A DNA stretch of 64,000 bases from Diaporthe sp. PMI_573 (GCA_021399435.1 JAJTUP010000063.1:186001-250000), one strand, 5' to 3'. Positions 1 to 12,116 are shown, counted from the first letter of the stretch. Numbers and translations: made by a program. Notes: a model not told the origin generated them from the letters alone.

Positions 1-2
1 TA

Positions 3-2128
3 TGGGCGGTTATCCGCAACACCCTCAAGGCGTCCGGCTTCAACTCCATCGTACGCCTCATGGACCTTGGCGTACCCGGTGGGCCGGGCGAAGAAAGGGT
101 TGCCATCTTCAAGGACAGATTCGTGGCGCTATTCGCGTGTGCTGTACACATCCTGCCACTGGTCGCGACGGTGGTCATGGGATACTACATCTTCAACGAG
201 CACTGGATCGGCGCCCAAGTGACCGACCATGGCGCGTGGGACAGCGAAGCCAAGCTGGGCTTGCAGTTCGCGGCCAAGATCCTCGAGGTTATCATCGTCG
301 CGTCTCTGGCAACCATGATCTTCACCTTTGCGCGTTACGAGGCCATCCTCGGGCGAGGAGCGCCCTGGCTAGCTTCCTCGCCGGCACCGACTTCAGCTCG
401 CCAAGTTTCCTGTGGTCCGAGGGACTCCTAGCCATGTTAACAGGCCGATTCTCCTCTGCCGGGAGGAAGGTTTTCTTCCTCTTATTCACCGTCGTGTGCT
501 GTGTCCTGGCATTCGTCGTAGCTCCCGCCACGGCGACGGTGCTTCTTCCCATCGAGGATTGGTACGTCCTCAGCGGCACGCGGACGTACCTCAATACAAC
601 CGACGTGGACCCCTATCCCAGAGTCATCACCACCGAGAACAACACGCCAGGAGAGGACGCATGCCGGGGTTGGGGGCGTGCATACTGCCCGTCTGACGGG
701 TGGGAGTTTGTCCGCGAGCTTATTGCTCCGCTGGCCTCCCGTGATGCACCGACTCACCTTAGTCGAACCGTGGCGCGAAATGTCGCCAGACCCAAAGGCT
801 ATGGCTATAACATAGCAGCTGGTTTGAACGTCTGCGTGCCGAGGGAGTCTTACATGTCTTCTCCAAACCAGCGAAATGTGACCATCATCTCTATTCCTCA
901 CCACGCCAAGGCAGAGGCGCTGATGTACTCTAGCACTATCTGGGGCCGAGCGTTGGACCTTGCTGAAGACAACGGAAAGTTTTATCGTGGGTCAACCCAT
1001 CGTATTAAGTCATCCGCGGAACAAATCGCCGTGGAGACAATTTGTACTGTCCAAACAGATCGTGATGGCTACCAGAACAGCTCATCGCTGACTTTCCCCG
1101 ATGTACGCGGGACTGGTCATGATGCCAGAGACGTGGGCTTCAGCATCGAAAACCCCGAATTTGTGGAATTTCCCGCTCAGCTGAACGGATCTAGAGCCGA
1201 GCTACACTTCTTCGACTTGCCGGAGGACCTGCAGGCTGTGGCCTCGGTTGGGGCCGTGGCCGCACTGCCCCGACCAGAAGGCCCCCCGACCGTACTCGGG
1301 TGCTTACTGAATGCTCAGTGGCATAAGACTCCCTTCACTTACAACATTGACAATCGCGAGATCTGGACTGAACAAGAGCCAAACGACCACGGCTGGTACG
1401 ATGCCAAGGGCATCAGGGTCTCCACCTCTTTTGCCAACCTCACCAACCTTCCCATCGAAGACGCCATCCTTGGCAACAGCTCGATCTTCGAAGAGCTAGT
1501 AAAGGTCTCGGCCGCGGGGACATTGCTTGATCTTGTTGCGAGAGACTCAGGGTCAGCGTCGATTCCATGCGTCATCGAGGCCGTCCTCAACGCTATGCTC
1601 GGTAACGGTCTAGTCCGCACGACGCCGCAGATCGGGCCGTTCCTCGCCCTTAAAAAACAAGACGACTGGTGGAAGTCCTTCTTCCCACCACCAAACCAGA
1701 CGTTCGGCTTCATCCCGGGACAGACAATCTTCGACGTGCCGGAGGATCTAGTCCAGAGTGGGCACTGGATCGACATGGTAGCGGAGATGTTTGGCTTCGC
1801 ATACACTAGTCGGGACAGGACGGTGCGGTACTCCATGATTGGACTCTTCGTACACAGCTTCATCGCCGTCTGGTACATCTCGTGGAGTGTGGCTGTTGGG
1901 GTCACGAGCTCGACGTGGCAGTCCACTCCTGAGATCGTGGCCCTCGCCATGAGGAGCCCGCCACCAGGAGACGACAAAATGCCGACTAGTGTAAACTTTG
2001 GCACACAGGGACTGAAGCAAAGTTATGCTCTGGTTGCAGAAGAAAATGAGATCCGGCTCCAGTGGTTGAAGAGCAACGAAAGGGTTCCTCCGGAGAAAAG
2101 AGTGAAGCCAAACCTGTCGTACATGTGA
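3..2128 (+). pseudogene. multi-pass membrane protein, 3' part, apparently frameshifted
   Basis: The gene enters from the left edge and ends at TGA 2126-2128. Reading starts in the frame of base 3 and shows two hydrophobic segments, around 138-205 (LFACAVHILPLVATVVMGYY) and 270-330 (VIIVASLATMIFTF, followed by ARYEAIL). The conserved continuation (ASFLAGTDFSSPSFLWS, then the third hydrophobic segment VFFLLFTVVCCVLAFVV) is in the frame of base 2. The switch falls at about 350-366, inside GCGCCCTGG, and I see no GT-AG pair that could be an intron there. One missing base in the C run would explain it: either a sequencing error or a true frameshift. A large extracytoplasmic-looking loop with several NxS/T sites follows, then a last membrane segment near 1840-1905 (YSMIGLFVHSFIAVWYISWS). 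It resembles an uncharacterised fungal membrane-protein family; no function can be assigned. Confidence 0.6.
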
Positions 2129-3184
2129 GACAGCGATCATTGGCGTCATCTTCCCCTTTCCAGGATCTCGGTCAGGCCTGGACGACCAATGATATTACAC
2201 GGCATTTTTATCCTTTCCTTTCTTTCCTTGGCCTATAATCCTTTAATGTTTTGCTGACGACGGAATTGCAGCGCCTCTTGTTGGTTACACCTCTGATGGA
2301 GCCGTATTGTTGCTTCCGGCACCATCATCGGAGCTTGAGCCAACAATACCAATAGCGCATTGATTGGGGATTGGACTTTCATTGTTCAACTAGTGCCTTG
2401 ATGCTACAACGTGAAAATATTCCACAGTTAGTTGGCAGGCGGTTTACATTGCCCTCAGCCGGGCCTGAGAAAGGACGTGCAGGCGTACCAAAATTAATAA
2501 CTGCGTTTGCAGTTGAAATCAACGACTAATACCTGGGGTGCCCAAAAGGCCCCGTATTCTACAGGGATGTTCCCCCAATCTTGCACAAGCACAGCAGCTC
2601 CAGAACGTCGGGTTGTTCAATGTGACGATATTGGCTGTGTGCTTGGTCGTCCGAACAGAAAGAAGAATGGCCTTGTAATTTGTTTTTATCAAAAAGACCA
2701 AGGAATAAATATTCCATTACTAAAAGGCTACAGTACTAAAATTTATAATAATTTAAATAAGTTAATTACTCTTTACTACTTTAAGCTACTCGATAGGCTA
2801 ACTATGTTTATTAAAAATTACTTAGGCTTTATTTTTAAAGTTAATACCTATAATAATATAACCACAGTCGTAGCAGTCAGGCTGCTTCATTCATGTGATA
2901 TTGAAATCTACTGTCTTGTGCCGAAGTAGAGGATTACATAATCCTGGATGGCAGCGCAGAGCAACCAAGCTCACCTGCCTGCCGGGTCGACTTTCGCGAT
3001 AAGCTCCCTGCCATGTCGACGTCACGGGCCATTTTAATTGTCCCCCATCTCGAGCTTCCTGTCCTGCCACCACTCACATCTATGTTCTTACGCGCACTCA
3101 CGCCCACCCACACGCATTGAGATGCCCGCATGACAGGCAGCACCCAACACGCCTGAAGATGCTGCGAGCCTGCACAGATCCGCC
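2129..3184. other. intergenic, with an AT-rich block at about 2690-2875
   Basis: No gene is visible here. Bases 2129-2680 have ordinary composition. From about 2690 to 2875 the sequence turns sharply AT-rich, with many TA-rich words (ttataataatttaaataag and similar) and stop codons in all frames. It then returns abruptly to GC-rich DNA, which becomes the leader of the next gene. Confidence 0.6.
2690..2875. repeat. AT-rich relic, candidate RIP-mutated transposon remnant
   Basis: This 185-base island is mostly A and T, enriched in TpA and nearly free of long GC runs, inside otherwise GC-rich DNA. In Pezizomycotina such islands are usually old transposon copies degraded by repeat-induced point mutation. 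No coding trace or terminal repeats are recognisable, so the type of element cannot be named. Confidence 0.4.
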
Positions 3185-6100
3185 ATGGCAGACGATGCGC
3201 AGCTCGGCGCTCTCGACCGCTCCCATTCCAGCTCAAGCTCCAGCCTGTCGGCCGCTGGGATCGACCCTTTGACGGCCTCTTCGACAACCTTCGCGTCCAT
3301 TGCCCTACCTGACGGCTCCAAGCGGCCAGGGTCCAAGCACTCCCGCACCAGCTCCAACGTCTCGAGACGACGGAGTGCTCGCTCCAATGCCACACCAACG
3401 GACCCCCTCTCGGACAAGGCGACAGTCCAACTGATCCGCCGCGTCCTCTGCCCCCAGCAAGCTTCCGACCGGGGCAGGGCAACTCCCGCCCCGATCCATG
3501 ACCTCCTGCCGCCCCTGACGAGCCGGAACGACGTCGATCTACAGCTCTATGCCATCATCGCCATCATACTACGCGACTTCGTGCAGGCCTGGTACAACAA
3601 GATCACCCCGGACGAGACCTTTGTCGCAGAGATTGTCCACATCATCGCACATGTTACGCGGGCCCTGGAACAGAGGCTGAGGAAGATCGACGTCGAGAGC
3701 CTGCTGCTGGACGAGCTCCCGGATCTGTTGGATAAACACGTTCAGGGTCAGTTTCCCCCTATCACGGCACTGCCTTTCACATGTATGGGAACAAGCAGTT
3801 GGCATGTGGGAAATCAGCAGCTGATGGCAGCCTCGCGCCAATTTTAGCATATCGAGCATCTCGCAAGCCCATTGTGCAGGCTCCAGTCCAGGCCGACTCA
3901 CGCGCCATCTACCATGCAATATGCCCCCTGCCTCAGCTGTCACCAATCCCCGACGCCGATAACCCCGACACCATTTCGAAACAGGCCGAGAGCGAGGTGG
4001 CATACAGGCAGCTACTCGTCCAGGGCGTGTTGGCCGTCCTCCTCCCCACCGAAGACCTGGAGAACGAGTGCCTGACGTCCCTGGTTGGCGAGATCCTGTC
4101 CGAGATGATCATTGGCGGCGTCATCGCCAAAAAGGTATCGGAGCCATGGATGATCTGGACAGGCCTGACAATCCTGTCAGACGTCCTTCAGCGGAAACAG
4201 AAGGACGCCCGTAGATCGCGCATGACGAGGAGGAGCTCCGACGGACAGGGCGCTAAGCGGCTGTCCATCCCAGGGCTGTTCTGGTCCCTCGTGCACTGCC
4301 TATTCGCGTTCACCACCTTCGTGCGAGTCCTCGTCATGACTTTGGCCACCAGTCGAAATCTCCCTTCCAGGGGCCGCGTCTGGCCGCTGAGCACCAACGA
4401 GTCGGCCCGTCACAGTGATGGCTCAGAAAAGACGAAACTGAGGGCCCAACCCTCTGCCGAATTATCATCAGAAGCTGCCAAAACACCGGTCTTGGCTTTC
4501 AGCATCTGGCCCACCATCTCGAATTGGTTGGAGATGGACAGGCGCATGCCCTGGCTCTGCGGCAATTTATCTCTGGTGCAGTGGCTTGCCATCGCCGGGC
4601 CTTGGCGCGTGGCTGGCGTCGATGGAGTTGTTGACAGGTAGGAAACTATTTTCACGTCTTGTCAGACGAGCAGAGCACAAACCCCCATCCTCCCACACTC
4701 TTGTCGTTACACCGCATGCGGGACTGGTCACTTGACTCTGCATTCTCCCACTCATTTGGATAAGTCACGCCTCTGTCGCAAGTGCAAGTTGGTGGGCAGT
4801 GCCCACCCTCCTGTGGGCCTCAAGTGGGCTCTACCATGCGTTAGGCTTTGGTGGACACCTGGGTGAGCACTATGTCGGGAAGCTTTGTGCGGCGCTGGGG
4901 GAGGTGGTGTGTCGAACCTGGTGCTCGCCGGCCAATGTGCACGCTGGGAGGGCGAAGGAATTGGCGACTATACAGCCGGAGTCATCAGGGCCTGCCGTGG
5001 AACACGCCCCGGAGATGCGCTGCGGCCAAATCGGCAGCCACAAAAGCCCCGCCAAAGCCACCGCAAAATGCGATGTGCCTGGGTTCATGCAGCTGTTCTC
5101 CAGATGGCTGGCCCGGCTGGCCAATTGCGGCATGTGGCCGCCATGCACGCATCCGATTGAGCGATAGGCCCACGGCAGGCTTGCACGGCGGTCCAGCAGC
5201 GAGCTGCGGTTACGCGCCCGTCATCCAAGTCCAGGGCTCCTTTGCAAGGGTCGACCGGCTGATCAACAACCACTTTCGCCAGAATCCGCATGGGCGCCCT
5301 GTGAAGTTGGGATGGATGCGAGCCGCTCCACTAGCCTGCCGGCCGCCCTGCGCGTTACATTCTGTCTCCCTCTGGCCCTTCTTCATCTGGCCCTCGCCCT
5401 GCCAAACTTCCGGGAGTTGGACCCGACCATTCCCAATGGGTATTATGGGATCCATCCAGACCCACGACCCACGACAGTGCCGCGACAAAAAGGCGCACGT
5501 TGCGTTGACTTCTCCCGCGAGGTGCTGCCCATGCATAGCGGTGACCGGCGCCCGTCGCGAACTCGCCCATCCTACAGACACTCGGTCTGGACGCCAGCGT
5601 CATTATAGCCAGGGACCTCGATACTCCCAACGGGAGGCTGCTGCAGGGCGCATGGCTGCCCAATGACGGAGGTCTTGTTCGCCGGAGCACTGGCCCTGCG
5701 TCCTGCCCACCCCCCACTGTCAGGGCGAATTCCACCCGTCGTCTGATAACTTGGACCGCCGTCCGGTATGCCGCATCGGCTTGCGGGATGACAGAGACAG
5801 GGCGGTCTTGGGCTGGGCTGGCTGGGCTGGGCTGGGCTGGGCTGGGGGGACACCATTGGGGACTTGGAATGGCCAGGGCCCCCAGCAAGCTGTCCATCGG
5901 CTTGGCCCTATTTGACCCTGATCACCGAGCCGTGTGCTGCACACCATCTCGGACCCGTCCCCGCACGGGATCACAGGGACTCGATGCTGCTCGCCTGTTG
6001 CTTCTACAAACCGGTCAATTCTGCCCGAAGGGTGACCGCCTCGCCAGTCTGCGCAGCCCCTCCCCCTGGGAGCACATGTCTCGTGCCGCACTTTGCGCTG

Positions 6101-7044
6101 CGAGGGCCTCATGCTAGCACGCCCTGCTTCCTGGACGGTGACATCCTCGTCGCGTCCAGCACCCTGTGGTTATGAGATCGCAGTCTCCTGCCGTTTCCCC
6201 CTATCTTTTATTCCATTCTCCCTGACCAAACCGAACTGCCCTGGCCCATCTAGCGATCCCAAGCTGCACCTCATGCCCCCCAGCAATTGAGCCGGTTTGA
6301 ATCGCTGCATGCACACACCTGTTTTCCCGTTGTGCGACCCATTCGTTTTGCTAACCATGCGGCGCTCGCGCCACCCCGCGATACAGGCTCCTCTCCGACT
6401 CGATTCGGCGGCACGTCCTTGACCCGGCACTCGTGCCCACGGCCCTGCGCAACCTGCGTGGGGCGCTGTTCCCCAACAACGCCATGGGCACACCAACGCT
6501 CTTCCCGCCCGGGTCGAACCACGAACTGCTCGCGCTGCGACGAAGGTGTGCTAGCGCGCTGTGGGCCCTTGCGCCCAGGCCAGTCGGCAGGTTGTTCTTT
6601 GGCGGCAGCGCCGCGGCGTGGTTGGCCCGATGGCTCAACAGGGCCGCCGGTGACGAGGAGCCGCAGCCTCGGTCCGGTCCGGCCCCCAACGCCGACACCA
6701 ACACCAACACTGACACTGACACTGACACCAACACCAACAGCAGCGACAGGGCCGCTTACCCTGGCGACCCTGGCGACCCTGCCTCTGCTAACCAACGGGC
6801 ACATGTCAACGGCGACGGCCCAGGGGTGGACCACCAGCTCCCCCAGCAGCAGCACCACCAGCAGGAACTGGACCCGGACGCGCGCATCATTTCCGAAATT
6901 GAAGCTGGAATCCTGGACGTCTTCAGCGATCCCTACTGCAACAAGCACCTCATGTACGGCGCCCTGGAGCTGATTCTTGTCAGGCTGGTGCCGGAACTGG
7001 CCGAGAAGGGTGTCGTCGAGCTGTGGGAGGAGAGGTTGAGTTGA
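3185..7044 (+). CDS. PXA-domain (sorting-nexin-associated) protein
   Basis: Three exons: 3185-3746, 3848-4637 and 6387-7044, giving about 669 aa. The start has a good context (gccATGG). The N-terminal 100 residues are Ser/Thr-rich and probably disordered. The PXA domain, found next to PX domains in sorting nexins, begins near residue 117 (DVDLQLYAIIAIILRDFVQ), continues through exon 2 (NECLTSLVGEILSEMIIGG) and ends in exon 3 (EIEAGILDVFSDPYCNKHL). A hydrophobic stretch near residues 326-355 may be a membrane segment or hairpin. No PX domain is present, so this is the PXA-only fungal form; a role at endosomes or ER membranes is inferred. Intron 1 is 101 nt. Intron 2 is 1749 nt, has a CTAAC branch site at 6351-6355 and a CAG acceptor, and joins a conserved DR/LL sequence, so I believe it. 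Exon 3 contains an Asn/Thr/Asp microsatellite. Confidence 0.8.
4638..6386 (+). other. exceptionally long intron (1749 nt) of the PXA gene
   Basis: The donor is gtagga at 4638, the branch-like site gctaac at 6350-6355 and the acceptor cag at 6384-6386. The intron is GC-rich, holds many spurious open frames with biased composition, and contains a GGGCT repeat at 5810-5846. I see no recognisable nested gene or RNA. Confidence 0.65.
5810..5846 (+). repeat. GGGCT short tandem repeat inside the intron
   Basis: About seven pentamers of the type GGGCT occur with one interruption (ggctgggctggctgggctgg...). It is purely a low-complexity tract within the long intron. Confidence 0.85.
6694..6740 (+). 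repeat. coding microsatellite, ACACCA/ACACTG hexamers
   Basis: Tandem 6-mers within exon 3 of the PXA gene encode alternating Asn-Thr and Asp-Thr pairs (ADTNTNTDTDTDTNTN). The tract lies in an insert between conserved parts of the PXA domain, where length variation should be tolerated. Confidence 0.85.
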
Positions 7045-8430
7045 GGAGCAATTTCTTGTCCCTACCCATGTCGCGCCACACCTTGCCCCCCTCCCTCCCC
7101 CGCCGGGGAAAAGACTTCATTCTTTCTTCTTCCTCTTCTGGCCCACTCGGGAACGAGTGTTTCGGGCTAGAGCAGGTCACTTCTTCTTGTATAGGGCGGA
7201 TGGGCGAGCAGGCAAAGCAAGTAGGAAAGCAAGCCACGGCCGCCCGCGGGCTTCTCTGGTTGGACCCCTCCCCCTCAATGTATGTACGTATGCATTGTAC
7301 TTTAGGTATACCCCTTCTCAGGTGCCTGCTTGGGACGCGGGTGTGCATGGTAGTATAGTCTATTGCCTGGTATGCACGTACCCAACCGCAAACAAGCAAC
7401 CCGCCAGCTTTCTTAGCTCCGCGGCACCTGGGTTGATTAAAAACTTGACTGATCATTCACATCTACTGCACACCTGACTTGGCTGACTGGATTCCTCGAC
7501 CGTTGTGCCCTCCTATCTGTCTGTCGCCTGCCAGTGATAGTTTAGAGGCCGACCCAGAGAACGCCATGTTCTGGTCCCGTCCCGCCGTCACCCTTCTGGT
7601 CTACCTACAGTAGTGTTGGTGGTTTACAAGCAGCCGCCCGTCCTGCCCAACCCAACCAAACCAATCCGCCAAGACCTACCTTGCGCCGCAAGGCAGCCGT
7701 ACCCGCGGCCTTGATCGAGTGCCGCTAGTGAAGGAAGGTTCTGATGCAGGTCGATAATAGCTTGCAGGAGAGACACAATAGAATTAACCGATCTGCCAAT
7801 TAATCAATCAAGTTAATTGAGTTCCCCCCTCAGCTGCCAATGGTTCTTTCATTCATTTGCAAAAGTTTCTCTCTCTCTTTTTCTTCCTGCACTCCAACTG
7901 CCGGTAATTCACATACTAGGCACCATTGATGCAAGCAGGCGGCCGGGCAACAGCATCACCACCACTATCAAACCAAGTTCAATAGTCAAAACCAAATGCA
8001 TGCATGGGGCAGGAAAGGGAAAAAGGGAGCACACCACCTATTTGGGAGACAATTCACAATTCACAATATGCGTGTGCTTTTTTTCTTGTTCACGGAATGT
8101 TTTTTTGGGGTCGGTAGATTATGATTTGCTTATCGTCGAGTCCAGAATATGCAGATAGCCGCCCTTAGGGATGGAGGGTTTGTCGGTTGGCTTGGTTGGC
8201 TTTTCTTTTTCCTTTGTTCCCATTGAAGGTTTGCTGGGAGGGGTGATGGGGGGTGCTGCTAATTGGTGCCGGCTGCATACATAGTAGAGGGGGGGCGTGT
8301 GGGTGGAAACCATCCCCTCGCCCCCTCATCCAGTAACACCATCCATCACCACCAACCTCCACTGGGAGAAAGAAAATAAAAAAACCAATAACACCATTTA
8401 CCTATACCCATGCTAATCCCCTGTAGATAT

Positions 8431-8524
8431 GTGTGTGTGGATGTGTGGATGTGTGGATGTGTGGATGTGTGGATGTGTGGATGTGTGGATGTGTGGATGT
8501 GTGGATGTGTGGATGTGTGTGTGC
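8431..8524 (+). repeat. 8-bp minisatellite (GTGGATGT), 10 copies
   Basis: Ten uninterrupted copies of an 8-base unit are flanked by a few extra GT dinucleotides. There is no spacer structure, so it is not a CRISPR-like array. It is probably polymorphic between isolates. Confidence 0.95.
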
Positions 8525-9826
8525 CCTTCTGTGTTGCTTGGCCCTCTCCTGGGCATGGGCACATAACCTACCTAGATACAGTATCTATTAACCAAGGGCT
8601 GACACCTCGAACACCCCTCCTCCAAGCCGCACCCCATGCTAGAAGAACCCTCTCACAAATCGAGATCCAACATTTGTTCCTGGGTGCGAAAGGCCGAGCC
8701 AATGTCAATCCCTTGGGGTCGCCTCATGTCCCTGTCCGTCCTGCACCATCCCCCAATTATGCATCCATGCATCCCGTACCCTACACCATCCTGCCCTTGT
8801 GCCTTGTGCCCTCCCCCCCTCCAAAGTATCCTGACCTTTGGGTGTCCCCAAGTTCCCCCATAGGGTATCGATTGTCCCTTGATCTCTGCGACCATGGTCA
8901 ACGACATTCGTCGTACCCAGCTTCATCCCATCCGTCCGTCCGTCCGTCCCTGTCCTCCCCTGCCCACAACCTTGCAATCGGTAGGTATCTTTCCTCCGGC
9001 CAGTCCCTTCATCGAACAAGCACACATGTAGGTAAAAGGGTAAACGAAAAAGGGTGATAAGGAGAAATAGAAAACCCCAATAAAGAAAAATTGTCCAGAG
9101 AAGTACAGATTAAGAGGAGATCAAGGAAAGACAAGAAATGAAATAAAAATGAACCGAAGAATATATATGAAAAGATGATGAAATGGGGGACCAAAATGCC
9201 GGCGAACCCCCTGGCGCCCTTCCCCCCCCCCAAGCCGTCCTAAGAGGACTGTTGAAATATGCGAGAAGGAGAAGGGGGAGCAAGAAAAATACCGAGATAA
9301 TTGGGGCTGGGGGGAAACGGGGGCGTTGAATCTCTGAAAGAGACTCTGGAAGAGAAAGGGAGAGGCGTTTGTGAAAATCCTTCCGATTTTTTTTCGCGTG
9401 AGCGGGAGAGTTCTTTCCTTGGCCGTGAAAAGTCCGGGGTATATGTATATATTGTTGTGGGAGTGTGTAAATAGAGACCGACCTTGCTCGCGTCTTACAC
9501 GAGTTGTGTGTGTAAAGCTCGTGGTTGGACGCAGTTGGTGGCGCGGGGTGGTCGTACTGATGACGGTTGGGTATTGAAAATCATAGGATAATAATAATTT
9601 TTGGAGCCTTTGAGGGCGGAAGCTGTCTTCGTGGTTGACTGGTGAACTTTTTTGGTTGGTCTCCCCTCGGGGGATCGGTTGTACGTCGCGAGACGTCGTG
9701 CTCATGTGTAAAGTCCGATGGTTGTGGTATTCGATGATGATTGTTGTTTTTTTTTGCTGCCCCCCTCAATCCTGGGTTCCCCGTGGAGGGAGTGGAAATC
9801 TCCCGCTGTAATCAGACGCCGTAGCA

Positions 9827-9852
9827 GTGTGTGTGTGTGTGTGTGTGTGTGT
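9827..9852 (+). repeat. (GT)13 microsatellite
   Basis: An uninterrupted dinucleotide run of 26 bases. It lies in the presumed 3' region of the minus-strand CENP-B-type gene. Confidence 0.95.
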
Positions 9853-10121
9853 CCTGTGAGAACCAAGGAAACGTGTAAGCTGGTGGGGACCATGGATTGC
9901 TTTTTCGTGGGTGTTTCCGCTCCGACCAAATGCTGCATCCCCTGCTCTTTCGGGGTACGGTCTCGCCCCCCTCCCTATATCTTTCGCGGTGATTTCCGCG
10001 AAGGATTGCGAGGCGAGCAAGGTGCGCGATAGCGGAGAAGAGTAGAAAGAGAACACGTACAGTGATGATAATGGAAATGGCGCCGGCCCCGGAAGGGGAA
10101 GAGGAGAGCGCCGGTTCTGCC

Positions 10122-12116
10122 TCATACCATGGTTCCCTCGTGCTTGACCATGCCCCCATCCTCGAGGTGCTGCCCGGTGTTTCCCATCTCGGCGTCCCCC
10201 TCAGGGATCCGGTCCAGACCACCCATGCCCAGTCCCATGGGGATTCCGCCCAGCTGCATGCCGCCCATGCCCTGCTGGCCTCTCGCAGCAGCCTGCTGTG
10301 CCTGCTGGTGCAGCCTCAGCTTCTCCGTCAGCCGGATCACCGCGTTGTAGTCGCTCTGGTCCACGAAAGCGTTTGGCCCGCTGTTCGCGATGAAGGAAAG
10401 CAGCGTGTCGGCGGCTCGCCTTGCATCCTCCTGTGTGGGAGAGACAGGGGACGAGGCGACCGAGGACATCGCAGCGCTGCCGATGATGGGCGTCGTGCCG
10501 CCTGCGCCTTGCTGCTGCCGTCCCTGCAGGCTGCTGGCGCTGCTGCTGTGCCGGAGTGCGTGGTGGCCCTGGTGGTGAGGCGATGCCATCGTGTTGTCGA
10601 TTCCAAATGGTCCAGCCGATGCGAACTCGTGGGCGGGAGACTCGATTGCAGAGGAGGGTGCTGTCGACGGGACTCCATGCTGGCCTTGTGGGAACTTGGG
10701 CGTAACGGGATCGTTGTGGTCGTGGTTCGATGTGTCGTTCATGTACTCTAAATCAAGTGTCGGAAACGTTTGGCTCCGCGGCCTCTGGAAATTAGGGCCC
10801 CCGGGTGGTATATGCCTTGCTTGTGAGTGATCTGATGACAAAAACCCTCCCATGTTGGGGTCTGGAGAAAATGTGAATTGTCCCCCGCCTGTGGGGCTCA
10901 TGGTGCTTTCAGAGAAAGACGAGCCTCCAGTGTCCGATGCGAATCCGCTGCTGCTCAGGGATGTACTGCTTTGGTTTGTCGAGGGGTACTTGAATGTTGG
11001 TCCAGCTGTGCTCGATGACGGCGCAGAAAAGTCCATCATCATCCCGCTGCTGCCACTCTCCTTGTCGTCATCTCCTCCTACTCGAGGCCCAGCCGAAAAG
11101 GGCGAGACAGAGTGGTTCGCCACGGGGGAAGCCGAAGAGATGGAGCTAGTAGGCTGCGAATTTGCCAGCGTTGGCGATGTAGTCGACAGCTTTCCAACGG
11201 CACTGGGGATATTCGTCTCGGAGGCCCTCCTGATCAAGCGCCCTCCCATGCCGTGCTTTTGCTTGAATTTCTCGAGCCACGAGGGGTTGTTGATTTTCGT
11301 CTCCGCCTCCCTGAATGGACGGGCGTACATCCGGGCTTGCTCCTGTATCTCGGCGTCTGACACGCGCCGGCCTTTGTGCTGCTCGTTGCGCAGCCAGTTG
11401 GCCAGCGTCTTGTCGATGTCCGGAATCTTGCCCTTGCTTTTCTTGATTGGCGAGCTGCTGCGGTCCTCTGGATTGAGCCACTTGTCCTTGCGACTGAGGA
11501 CTTTAGACACAGTGCTAGAGGAAAATAATTAGCCAGGTTCTCGCAAGTGGGAGATGGGCTCTGCAGATCCGACAACGCAGGATAACGCAGCGGTCTTTGG
11601 TTTTCTTCCTCACCTTCGCTCCACGCCAAACAGCGCACCGATTTCGGTCTGCTTCATCGAAGGGTTGTCAATGTGATACTGGCACATGCGGCGGCGGTCG
11701 TCGTCCGTCAGCGTTTTTCTGGGCTGCGATGCCATCGGCGGTGCTACCGGCCTCGAGGTCTTCAGCGACTGGATCGGCGCCGATGCAGGGGGTATTGCGA
11801 CGGGGGGAGACGTGTTGTATCCGTTTGGGTTCGTGAGCATGCTCGGCCATGTCGGATGTGACGGCACCATCAGCATTGGCAGCGTTGGATGGTGCGCCGG
11901 TTGCGAATGCTGTTGAGGTAACGGCTGCTGTGGAGGAGTTGCCGACGGCGGCATCCGGCCCAATTGTTCGGACGGCAGTCCGTGTGAGATCGGTGGCATG
12001 TAGCCAAAACCGCCGCCGTACTCTGACATTGTCGTCTGCATGTAGGGGCTCAGGTCGTTCCATTGGTCATGGCCATAGGTCTGCTCGTGGTGAGCGAGGT
12101 GGGTTTCTGGGTCCAT
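10122..12116 (-). CDS. CENP-B-type helix-turn-helix DNA-binding protein
   Basis: Two exons on the minus strand, 12116-11614 and 11514-10122, give 631 aa. The 99-nt intron interrupts the first DNA-binding domain and rejoins VERSTVSKVL in frame (AG|C, GTGAGG donor, CTAG acceptor). The first helix-turn-helix, near residues 130-180 (PRKTLTDDDRRRMCQYH through VSKVLSRKDKW), is the CENP-B N-terminal/psq type. The second, near residues 195-260 (IPDIDKTLANWLRNEQ...SDAEIQEQARMYARPF), is the Tc5/CENP-B type. The rest is Ser/Gly/Gln/Pro-rich, as in transcription factors. No DDE nuclease domain follows, so this is a domesticated regulator, not a transposase. I chose the start at 12116 for its A at -3 and G at +4; an in-frame ATG at 12152 would add 12 residues. 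The target is unknown; the family also includes ARS- and centromere-binding proteins. Confidence 0.8.

Larger units (their letters stand above)
7045..10121. other. 3.1-kb gene-free stretch between convergent genes
   Basis: The stretch lies between the stop of the PXA gene (+) and the stop of the CENP-B-type gene (-), so it must hold both 3' ends. The open frames are short and of biased composition and I recognise none. It carries a 10-copy 8-bp repeat (8431-8524), a GT run (9827-9852), and pyrimidine-rich and A-rich tracts. Confidence 0.6.

Noticed and set aside
4848..5666. 272-codon ORF inside the long PXA intron as a nested gene
   Set aside because: Pro/Arg/Trp/Cys-rich composition with no motif; splice signals outside it explain the region as intron.
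8431..8524. CRISPR-like array
   Set aside because: 8-bp units without spacers; a eukaryotic minisatellite.
9121..9705. 194-codon minus-strand ORF downstream of the CENP-B-type gene
   Set aside because: Low-complexity Phe/Ser/Thr-rich translation of pyrimidine-rich DNA; probably 3' untranslated region.
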